From an uncultured beta proteobacterium (GTDB lineage: Bacteria; Pseudomonadota; Gammaproteobacteria; Burkholderiales; Burkholderiaceae_C): DNA of 6,396 nucleotides. The position numbers and the translations under genes were made by a program. Where the stretch lies: the NCBI GenBank assembly GCA_903928325.1, contig CAIYQF010000023.1, positions 1-6,396 on the forward strand, read 5' to 3'. Below the pieces are notes generated by a model. The model worked only from the letters and a program-made list of their open reading frames with translations. It did not search any database and was not told the origin of the DNA. This document shows, one piece after another, positions 1-5,298 of this stretch. How positions within the stretch are numbered: position 1 is the stretch's first letter; every line of letters begins with the position of its first letter.

Positions 1-983
1 ACGGTCAGCGACGTGTCGGCCACATTGGTCGCCAAAACCACCCTCCGCCCGGTGGGACCGTCAAAAATACGGTCCTGCTCCGCTGGACTCAGACGCGCAA
101 ACAGTGGCAGCACTTCGCAACCGCGCATCGCCGGTTGGTGGCTCAGGTGCTTGCGCAAATGGTCGGCGGCCTCCCGAATCTCGCGCTCGCCGGGCAAGAA
201 CACCAAAATATCGCCCCCCACTCCCCCGAGCCACAACTCGTCCACGCCATCGGCAATCGCATGGTTCAGGTCGTAATCGCGGCTTTCCTCAAAGGGGCGG
301 TAGCGCTGCTCAACGGGAAACATGCGGCCAGACACCATGATGACGGGGGCCGGGGTGAGTTTTCTTCCCTCGGGCGTAGGCCGCAAACTGGCGAAATGGT
401 CGGCAAACCGCTGCGCGTCAATCGTGGCTGAGGTCACGATGATTTTCAGGTCCGGGCGGCGCGGCAGTATCTGTCGCAGGTAGCCCAGCAAAAAGTCGAT
501 GTTCAGGCTGCGCTCGTGCGCCTCGTCGATGATGATGGTGTCGTAGGCCTTTAGCAGCGGATCGGTCTGCGTCTCGGCCAGCAAAATGCCGTCGGTCATG
601 AGTTTGACCGAGGCGTCGCGGCTCAGGCGGTCCTGAAAGCGCACCTTGAAACCCACCACCTCGCCCAGCGGCGTCTTCAACTCCTCAGCAATCCGCTTGG
701 CCACGCTGCTGGCCGCTATGCGCCGGGGCTGGGTGTGGCCAATCAGCTTGCCGCGCGGCGCGGGCCGTCCGTCCGGCAGCGTGGTGGGGTAATTGCAAAG
801 CCCACGCCCCATGGCCAGCGCGATCTTGGGAAGCTGCGTGGTCTTGCCCGAGCCGGTTTCGCCACACACAATGATCACCTGGTGCGCCGCCAGCGCGGCC
901 ATGATTTCCTCGCGCCGGGCGGAGACAGGCAGGTTTTCGGGGAAGTCGATGTGCAGGGGGGTGGGGGGATGGGGGGCGTTCAC
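1..983 (-). CDS. hrpA: HrpA-type DEAH-box ATP-dependent RNA helicase, N-terminal part (runs off left edge)
   Basis: Cytoplasmic ATP-driven RNA helicase of the DEAH/RHA family; in E. coli HrpA is about 1300 residues and is linked to mRNA processing and ribosome rescue. Only the first ~327 residues are present. Visible in order: Walker A GETGSGKTT (41-49), motif Ia TQPRRIAA (84-91), DEAH in IIDEAHERS (about 151-159), the SAT motif (185-187), and the start of the second RecA-like domain with DILVFLPGERE (about 258-268) and LATNVADTSLT at the edge. The GTG start at 983 is chosen because an in-frame TAG lies just upstream and the conserved segment FPENLPVSARREEI precedes the first in-frame ATG (codon 28), so that ATG is too late. 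No clear Shine-Dalgarno is seen before the GTG. The N-terminus is proline-rich because the coding strand is a run of C tracts. The gene diverges from the cysD/cysNC unit. Confidence 0.94.
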   Translation of the reverse strand, partial: MNAPHPPTPLHIDFPENLPVSARREEIMAALAAHQVIIVCGETGSGKTTQLPKIALAMGRGLCNYPTTLPDGRPAPRGKLIGHTQPRRIAASSVAKRIAEELKTPLGEVVGFKVRFQDRLSRDASVKLMTDGILLAETQTDPLLKAYDTIIIDEAHERSLNIDFLLGYLRQILPRRPDLKIIVTSATIDAQRFADHFASLRPTPEGRKLTPAPVIMVSGRMFPVEQRYRPFEESRDYDLNHAIADGVDELWLGGVGGDILVFLPGEREIREAADHLRKHLSHQPAMRGCEVLPLFARLSPAEQDRIFDGPTGRRVVLATNVADTSLT

Positions 984-989
984 CGGGGG
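956..989 (+). other. G-quadruplex-type motif over the hrpA start
   Basis: Four guanine tracts lie close together on the plus strand: six G at 956-961, six at 963-968, six at 971-976 and five at 985-989. The loops are 1, 2 and 8 bases. This fits a quadruplex-forming pattern, although the last loop is one base longer than the usual limit of seven. It covers the hrpA start codon and codons 1-10 (on the hrpA template strand) and encodes the Pro-rich APHPPTP stretch. Whether it folds or regulates anything is not known. Confidence 0.5.
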
Positions 990-1039
990 ATTATCCCAGC
1001 GTGGGGCCTAGACCTTTCTCCCTGTTTATGCAATTCCAC

Positions 1040-1043
1040 GGAG
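1040..1043 (+). promoter_or_regulatory. Shine-Dalgarno GGAG before the GTG at 1051
   Basis: GGAG sits seven bases upstream of a GTG codon at 1051. The spacing is good and marks that GTG as a plausible true start of the truncated reading frame described in the next entry. Confidence 0.45.
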
Positions 1044-1050
1044 CCGACTT

Positions 1051-1134
1051 GTGAACCATTTGAATGTTGAAATCGATGGTGCTGTGCACCAAAAGGAAAG
1101 CGCCTTGGTAATCCCCCCGTTTTCCATGGAAGCG
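1051..1134 (+). pseudogene. 5' fragment of a foreign gene fused ahead of cysD, tentatively DnaB-like helicase
   Basis: From GTG 1051 a frame reads about 28 codons beginning (M)NHLNVEIDGAVHQKES and continuing ALVIPPFSMEA, before running into cysD sequence in the wrong frame and stopping at TAA 1219-1221. The PPFSMEA segment resembles the N-terminal PPHSIEAEQSVLGG signature of replicative helicase DnaB. The match breaks off exactly where EQSVLGG should follow. Nothing here resembles a CysD N-terminus. I infer that the first part of a DnaB-like gene, with its ribosome binding site, was joined to the interior of cysD. The family assignment rests on one short motif and could be wrong; that the frame is foreign to cysD is firmer. 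Confidence 0.38.
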
Positions 1135-1139
1135 GTGGG

Positions 1140-1772
1140 TTGCAACCGGGCATTGACCTCATCAACCCCTTTGACCATGGCTCTGCGCTGCACACCGACA
1201 TCACCAAGACCGAAGGCCTAAAACAAGCGCTGGACCAGCACCGCTTTGACGTGCTGATGGGGGGCGCCCGGCGCGACGAAGAAAAGTCGCGCGCCAAGGA
1301 GCGGGTGTTTTCCTTCCGTAGCGCTACGCACCAGTGGGAGCCCAAAAGCCAGCGCCCCGAGCTGTGGGACCTGTACAACACGCGCAAGCGCGCCGGCCAG
1401 AGCCTGCGGGTGTTTCCGCTGTCCAACTGGACCGAGCTGGACGTGTGGCAGTACATCGCCCAAGAAAACATTGCGGTGGTGCCGCTGTACTTTGCCAAGC
1501 TGCGCCCCGTGGTGCAGCGCAATGGCCTGCTGCTGATGGTGGACGACGCACGCATGCGCCTGCTGCCCGGCGAAGTGCCCGAGCAGCGCATGGTGCGCTT
1601 TCGCACCCTGGGCTGCTACCCCCTGACGGGGGCCATAGAGTCCGAAGCCACCACCCTGCAAGACATTGTGTCCGAGCTGATCCACGCCCAAACCTCTGAG
1701 CGCCAGGGCCGCGCCATTGACGCGGATGCCGCCTCCAGCATGGAAACCAAGAAGCGCGACGGGTACTTTTGA
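1140..1772 (+). CDS. cysD: Sulfate adenylyltransferase subunit 2 (CysD), N-terminally truncated, probably non-functional
   Basis: CysD is the catalytic subunit of ATP sulfurylase, making adenosine 5'-phosphosulfate from sulfate and ATP with the GTPase CysN in assimilatory sulfate reduction. This frame matches the E. coli protein without gaps from INPF (E. coli residue ~100) to the C-terminal GYF. Visible motifs include HTDI-KTEGLKQAL, GGARRDEEKSRAKER, RPELW, RVFPLSNWTE-DVWQYI, MVRFRTLGCYPLTGA and TSERQGRAID. Family members are about 300 residues; only 210 codons are present from the TTG at 1140. The missing first ~93 residues hold the PP-loop (YSIGKDSSVML in E. coli), so ATP cannot be bound normally. 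TTG 1140 is only the most upstream start-like codon: an in-frame TGA lies at 1068-1070, no ribosome binding site is visible, and the first in-frame ATG is within the LMGGARR segment. The identity is sure. The gene is probably a pseudogene, or an assembly join has removed its front. Confidence 0.85.
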   Translation: MQPGIDLINPFDHGSALHTDITKTEGLKQALDQHRFDVLMGGARRDEEKSRAKERVFSFRSATHQWEPKSQRPELWDLYNTRKRAGQSLRVFPLSNWTELDVWQYIAQENIAVVPLYFAKLRPVVQRNGLLLMVDDARMRLLPGEVPEQRMVRFRTLGCYPLTGAIESEATTLQDIVSELIHAQTSERQGRAIDADAASSMETKKRDGYF

Positions 1773-3583
1773 TGTTGCGCTTTATCACCTGTGGCAGCGT
1801 AGACGACGGCAAGAGCACGCTGATTGGGCGGCTGCTGTGGGAGTCGCAGCAGCTGATGGACGACCAAATGGCGGCCTTGGCCGCCGACTCGCGCGCCTAC
1901 GGCACCCAGGGTGACGCGCTGGACTTTGCGCTGCTGGTGGACGGCCTGTCAGCCGAGCGTGAACAGGGCATCACCATTGACGTAGCCTACCGCTTTTTTG
2001 CCACTGCGCGGCGCCGTTTTATCGTGGCCGACACACCCGGCCATGAGCAGTACACGCGCAATATGGTGACTGGCGCATCGACGGCGGATGTGGCCGTGTT
2101 GCTAATCGACGCCAGCCAGGGCCTGCTAACCCAAACCCGCCGCCACGCCACCCTGGTGTCGCTAATGGGCATACGCCACGTGGTGCTGGCCATTAACAAG
2201 ATGGACCGCGTGGGCTTTGACGCGGCCACCTTTGCCGCCCTGGAGGCCGCCTTTGGCGACTTTGCCAAGGAAATGGGTTTTGCCAACGTAACCGCCGTGC
2301 CGCTAAGCGCCCTGCACGGCGACAACGTGACGCAGCGATCGCAGCACACGCCCTGGTACACGGGCCCGACCTTGCTGGAATACCTGGAGACGGTGGAAAT
2401 TAAGGTGCCGGTGTCTGGCCAGGCGGTGTTTCCGGTGCAGTGGGTCAACCGGCCAGACCCGCAGTTTCGGGGCCTGAGCGGCACGCTGGCACAGGGCCAG
2501 CTGCGCGTGGGCGACACGCTGCGCGTCAGCGCCTCGGGCCACACCGCGCAGCTTAGCGAGATCGTGACCATGGACGGCCTGCGCCAGGAGGCGCTGGCGG
2601 GCGACGCCGTCACGCTGCGCCTGAGCCACGAGATAGATGCCTCGCGCGGCGATATCTTGACCTTGGCAAGCAACCCGCTACAGAGCACCGACCAGTTTGA
2701 AGCCACCCTGGTCTGGATGGACGAGGAGCCAGGGCTGGTGGGGCGCACCTACGACATCAAGCTTGCCAGCCAGTGGGCGGGCATATCCATCACGCAGATC
2801 AAATACCGGCTCAACACCCATACCCAGGTGCACGAGGCCTGCGCCACACTAGCGCTCAACGACATCTGCGTCTGCACCCTGGCCACGGCCCGCCCGCTGG
2901 TGTTTGACCGGTTTGAAGACTCCAAGGTGCTGGGTGGCTTTATTTTGGTAGACCGTTTCAGCCAGGCCACGGTGGCCGCCGGGCTGATACGCCACAGCCT
3001 GCGCCGCGCAGACAACGTGCATGCGCAGGCGCTGAGCGTGGCGCGAACCAGCCGCGAACGGCTCAATGGCCACGGTGGACGGGTGGTTTGGTTTACCGGC
3101 CTGTCGGGCGCGGGCAAGTCGACCATTGCCAACGCGCTGGAGGTGGCACTGCACGCCCAGGGTAAGCGCACCTATCTGCTGGACGGTGACAACCTGCGCC
3201 TGGGCCTAAACAAAGACCTGGGCTTTACCGATGCTGACCGGGTGGAAAACATCCGCCGTGTGGCCGAGGTGGCCCGGCTGATGATGGACGCCGGCCTGAT
3301 CGTGCTGACGGCTTTTATCTCTCCCTTTGAAGCTGACCGCGAAATGGCGCGCGCACGCGTGGGTGAAGAAAACTTTATCGAGGTATTCGTCAACGCCAGC
3401 CTGGCCGAGTGCGAAGCCCGCGACACCAAGGGCCTGTACAAAAAAGCCCGCAGTGGCCAGTTGCCCAACCTCACCGGCATCGGCAGCCCCTACCAAGCCC
3501 CCACCCACCCCCACGCCACCGTGGGCGGCAATGCCCAAACCGTGGCCCAGGCCGTGGAGGTATTGCTGACGCTGTTGGACTGA
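1772..3583 (+). CDS. cysNC: Bifunctional CysN-CysC: sulfate adenylyltransferase GTPase subunit fused to adenylylsulfate kinase
   Basis: A 603-residue fusion for two steps of sulfate activation: the GTPase that powers ATP sulfurylase, then phosphorylation of APS to PAPS. The EF-Tu-like GTPase domain shows G1 GSVDDGKST (8-16), the switch region REQGITIDVAYRFF (63-76), G3 DTPGHEQ (87-93), G4 NKMD (142-145) and SALHGDN (179-185). Beta-barrel domains follow to about residue 415, then a short linker. The APS kinase domain begins near 437, with Walker A GLSGAGKST (443-451), DGDN (471-474), FISPF (515-519, with the serine phosphorylated in E. coli CysC) and GLYKKAR. ATG 1772 shares its A with the cysD stop (TGATG), which implies translational coupling. 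The N-terminus starts right at LRFITCGS, so it lacks the 15-30 extra residues seen in many CysN proteins. GC is high (~73% in a sampled line). All key motifs are intact, so this half of the pathway looks functional even though the adjoining cysD is damaged. Confidence 0.97.
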   Translation: MLRFITCGSVDDGKSTLIGRLLWESQQLMDDQMAALAADSRAYGTQGDALDFALLVDGLSAEREQGITIDVAYRFFATARRRFIVADTPGHEQYTRNMVTGASTADVAVLLIDASQGLLTQTRRHATLVSLMGIRHVVLAINKMDRVGFDAATFAALEAAFGDFAKEMGFANVTAVPLSALHGDNVTQRSQHTPWYTGPTLLEYLETVEIKVPVSGQAVFPVQWVNRPDPQFRGLSGTLAQGQLRVGDTLRVSASGHTAQLSEIVTMDGLRQEALAGDAVTLRLSHEIDASRGDILTLASNPLQSTDQFEATLVWMDEEPGLVGRTYDIKLASQWAGISITQIKYRLNTHTQVHEACATLALNDICVCTLATARPLVFDRFEDSKVLGGFILVDRFSQATVAAGLIRHSLRRADNVHAQALSVARTSRERLNGHGGRVVWFTGLSGAGKSTIANALEVALHAQGKRTYLLDGDNLRLGLNKDLGFTDADRVENIRRVAEVARLMMDAGLIVLTAFISPFEADREMARARVGEENFIEVFVNASLAECEARDTKGLYKKARSGQLPNLTGIGSPYQAPTHPHATVGGNAQTVAQAVEVLLTLLD

Positions 3584-3639
3584 AAAAAGTACGCGTTCCC
3601 ACAGCGCGTAGGAGCCCGCGCAAACACGCGGTAGTAGGC

Positions 3640-3671
3640 AAAAAAAATCCAACCGGTTAGGGTTGGCTTTT
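3640..3671. terminator. Bidirectional hairpin terminator, strongest on the minus strand
   Basis: CCAACC (3649-3654) and GGTTGG (3661-3666) form a perfect 6-bp stem with a 6-base loop. Read on the minus strand the stem is followed by an A and then eight T (3647-3640), a classic intrinsic terminator. Read on the plus strand it is followed by CTTTT. It lies 65 bases past the cysNC stop and could end that transcript. The stronger U-tract faces the tmRNA-like sequence at 3679-3713, as expected for a terminator that once served an RNA gene there. Confidence 0.7.
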
Positions 3672-3678
3672 AAGGTAT

Positions 3679-3713
3679 TGGAGGCGGAACACGGAACCGA
3701 ACCCGCGTCCGCG
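3679..3713 (-). other. tmRNA (ssrA) 3'-end-like remnant, candidate attachment site or integration scar
   Basis: On the minus strand this reads GCGGACGCGGGTTC, then GGTTCC, then CGCCTCCA. Betaproteobacterial tmRNA genes typically end in a similar GGACGCGGGTTCGATTCC...CGCCTCCACCA. The T-loop-like core lies at 3693-3704, and a minus-strand terminator follows at 3640-3666. The copy is imperfect: there are extra bases between the T arm and the acceptor strand, the T stem mispairs, and CCA is absent. No tag-peptide frame or 5' half occurs upstream, and the base composition changes here. Mobile elements often integrate at the ssrA 3' end and leave such copies, so I read it as an att-type scar. A chance resemblance or a decayed tRNA end remains possible. 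Confidence 0.42.
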
Positions 3714-3818
3714 TTTATAGCCAAATAGTACCGTATTGGCCTTGAGGACATGGATTAGAGAAAATGGGCATTTCGCTGTCGCTTTCTCCTGACCAGAAAT
3801 CCACTTTTGCATCTTTGA

Positions 3819-4592
3819 TCAACGCGGCGCAATTCGGCGAGCCAGCGAATCAATCAAATTTGGAAGAATCGAACACAGTCCGATTCGCTCACGTATCTCG
3901 ACTTTGTACCCGTCAAGTTTTTCGACATCGAAGTGTCCTCCCGCATAGACCTGCCCCTCTGTTCCTAGCGACGCCCTTGATGCAATACCAAGTAAACCTG
4001 GATGGCTGAACTGGCTGTAATGTTTTTTTGCCGACTTCAGTCGAGTAACAGAGTCTTCGGTAACGCCAAGGGTAGTCCGATTTAATTCCAACTGGGCAAC
4101 CGCCTTGTGGCTCTCGACCAATCTATCCCCACGCTTGACGTGCTCCCAATATCGAATTGATACTTGTTTTCTATTCTGGCCCAAAACAATCATCAATTCG
4201 TTGCTCGAACAGAGCAACGCCAGCGCAATGCCCTCTATGGCTTGTCGCATCACATTTCCGGCTGGCATCATTTTTCCGGACAGCAGAATTTTCGTTGACA
4301 CCAGGATATCGTCAACGACCCCGAATATGAAGCCAGCCACGAAGGCAGCTTGCTCGGTTGCTGCAGCATTTGCAGCTTCGTTGAGTCGCGGGTAGACCGC
4401 AAAAACTGCTGCGAGATTTTTGGAAAGCTCCAACAGGTCTTCGGACAAATGTTCTGCAAATTTGTCTTTGACCCATTTGTCCTCGTCGAACAGCTCTTTC
4501 AATACCGCCTCTGGATTTGACAGGTCAATTTTTGGTGGCTCCATGGTCTCCCGATTTTTAGCATTCATTTGGTCGGTCACTGTGAAATCCAA
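3819..4592 (-). CDS. Hypothetical protein, predicted all-helical, low GC, accessory
   Basis: I do not recognise a family with confidence. The 257-residue product has an acidic, charged N-terminal third (PEAVLKELFDEDKW, KDKFAEHLSEDLLELS), then a hydrophobic helical core (AFVAGFIFGVVDDILV and MRQAIEGIALALL), a basic stretch (RYWEHVKRGDRLVESHK), and RLKSAKKHYSQFSHPG near residues 190-205. It has no signal peptide; the core looks like packed helices rather than clear membrane spans. The R-x6-H in RLKSAKKH and the RQAxE helix are loosely reminiscent of HEPN or DUF5677-like proteins, but that is weak. The TTG start at 4592 is chosen because GGAGG lies seven bases upstream. Alternatives are ATG 4637, 4568 and 4544, none with as good a site. 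GC is about 48% against about 73% in cysNC, which suggests acquired DNA. It diverges from the gene at 4665 across 72 bases. Confidence 0.72.
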   Translation of the reverse strand: MDFTVTDQMNAKNRETMEPPKIDLSNPEAVLKELFDEDKWVKDKFAEHLSEDLLELSKNLAAVFAVYPRLNEAANAAATEQAAFVAGFIFGVVDDILVSTKILLSGKMMPAGNVMRQAIEGIALALLCSSNELMIVLGQNRKQVSIRYWEHVKRGDRLVESHKAVAQLELNRTTLGVTEDSVTRLKSAKKHYSQFSHPGLLGIASRASLGTEGQVYAGGHFDVEKLDGYKVEIRERIGLCSILPNLIDSLARRIAPR

Positions 4593-4599
4593 GCAGTAA

Positions 4600-4604
4600 C
4601 CTCC
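4600..4604 (-). promoter_or_regulatory. Shine-Dalgarno GGAGG deciding the TTG start at 4592
   Basis: On the minus strand GGAGG is followed by seven bases and then TTG in the long reading frame. The in-frame ATG codons at 4637 and 4568 have no such site. The ATG at 4544 has GGGAG only three bases away, which is too close. Confidence 0.6.
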
Positions 4605-4654
4605 GCCTAACTTTTCTCTGCGCAACACACGCTCCATGTAGGTGTTTTCTATAT

Positions 4655-4658
4655 GGAG
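4655..4658 (+). promoter_or_regulatory. Shine-Dalgarno GGAG deciding the ATG start at 4665
   Basis: GGAG is followed by AATTTC and then ATG 4665. It overlaps the upstream in-frame ATG at 4653, so that ATG is less likely to be the real start. Translation most likely begins MAIKQCAACG, just before the first cysteine pair. Confidence 0.65.
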
Positions 4659-4664
4659 AATTTC

Positions 4665-5120
4665 ATGGCAATCAAGCAATGCGCCGCGTGCGGACAACCT
4701 TACCATCCACGCCCTCAATCCCCCAAACAATCCTACTGCTCGGCAATGGAATGCCAGCGCGAGCGTCGGCGGCAGTGGCAGCAAGCCAAGCTCCAGTCAG
4801 ATCCTGACTACCAGGACAACCAGGCTCGGGCACAGCAGGCATGGAATCACCGTCATCCAGACTATTGGCGCGATTATCGCCAGTCACATCCAGAGTATGT
4901 CGAACGTAATCGCGTTCTGCAACAGGGACGAAATGCCAAGGTCATGGCCAGCCCCGTTGCAAAGATGGATGTGTCAAATCCTGCGCTTCCCTTGCCATCT
5001 GGTATTTACCACCTCAGTTTGGCCGCCGATTCAGGAATTGCAAAGATGGACGTCTGGACTGTCGAAATCAGAGTGCATGCCTGCGAATGCGTACCACGCG
5101 TCGTCATTGCAAAGAGATGA
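4665..5120 (+). CDS. Small zinc-ribbon-like protein with (D/H)P(D/E)Y repeats, recombinase-associated
   Basis: A 151-residue protein. Residues 6-30 hold C6-x2-C9-x15-C25-x4-C30 (CAACG ... YCSAMEC), a likely structural zinc site. A strongly basic, Gln-rich segment follows (RERRRQWQQAK, 32-42), then tyrosine repeats DPDY (46-49), HPDY (64-67) and HPEY (75-78), the last two 11 residues apart, and RNR. The C-terminal part holds AKMD twice (99-102 and 126-129) around LPSGIYHLSLA and ends with ACECVPRVVIAKR. A nucleic-acid-binding role is plausible from the zinc site and basic stretch, but the function is unknown. From memory, close relatives recur just upstream of serine recombinases of the kind that follows here 178 bases later, which argues for a linked role in a mobile module. 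The C-terminus may be altered: shifting frame just before the stop gives CKEMT, which I recall from relatives. Confidence 0.82.
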   Translation: MAIKQCAACGQPYHPRPQSPKQSYCSAMECQRERRRQWQQAKLQSDPDYQDNQARAQQAWNHRHPDYWRDYRQSHPEYVERNRVLQQGRNAKVMASPVAKMDVSNPALPLPSGIYHLSLAADSGIAKMDVWTVEIRVHACECVPRVVIAKR

Positions 5121-5122
5121 CG
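4957..5122 (+). repeat. Three in-frame direct repeats of TTGCAAAGATGGA inside the zinc-ribbon gene
   Basis: TTGCAAAGATGGA occurs exactly at 4957-4969 and 5038-5050. A third, altered copy TTGCAAAGAGATGACG lies at 5107-5122. All three are in the same codon phase (27 and 50 codons from the first) and encode VAKMD, IAKMD and IAKR-stop. The third differs by two inserted bases, which produce the TGA. Protein-level repetition and DNA-level duplication cannot be told apart here. Confidence 0.6.
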
Positions 5123-5298
5123 TGATCGGCAAAACGGAGCAAACCGAATACCGTATGCCCCAAATGCGCTCTATGCACCCCCGCGTGGAATTCGAATCGT
5201 GGTTTTCCGAAAGGACATGACCGCCTTGATGCCCGCTGCGAACCGATGACAAGTTTCCGAGCGCCAACTTTTCCAATGAACTGGGGCGATCGGGACTT
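5121..5298 (+). other. Gap between the zinc-ribbon gene and the recombinase, no convincing gene
   Basis: The gap holds two tiny start-to-stop frames joined by an ATGA overlap: ATG 5217, reading MTALMPAANR, then a 28-residue frame that runs into the recombinase start region. AAAGGA sits very close before ATG 5217. A leader or coupling role is possible. No terminator hairpin, sigma-70 promoter or strong inverted repeat was seen. Confidence 0.3.

Noticed and set aside
980..1818. Long minus-strand frames opposite cysD
   Set aside because: They are antisense shadows of a GC-rich gene; their translations are low-complexity Arg/Ser/Ala with no motifs.
3616..3631. Hairpin CCGCG-(6)-CGCGG after cysNC as a terminator
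   Set aside because: The stem is only 5 bp and is followed by no T-run; the hairpin at 3649-3666 is a better terminator.
1987..3751. Several minus-strand frames opposite cysNC
   Set aside because: All are shadows of a confidently identified gene.
3679..3755. Possible complete minus-strand tRNA ending in CCGCCTCCA
   Set aside because: The 5' side lacks the matching GGAGGCGG acceptor strand, and no D arm or anticodon arm could be drawn.
3764..4009. 81-codon plus-strand frame starting MGISLSLSPDQKST
   Set aside because: Most of it is antisense to the 3' end of the minus-strand gene at 3819-4592. There is no clear ribosome binding site, and the second half is an Arg/Pro-rich shadow sequence. 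The first 15-20 codons look plausible as a gene start but nothing supports a product.
4604..4610. GTTAGGC on the minus strand close to a start codon, as at an integron cassette boundary (GTTRRRY)
   Set aside because: No partner RYYYAAC site or attC-like inverted repeat is visible upstream or after the gene end at 3819, so a seven-base match is taken as chance.
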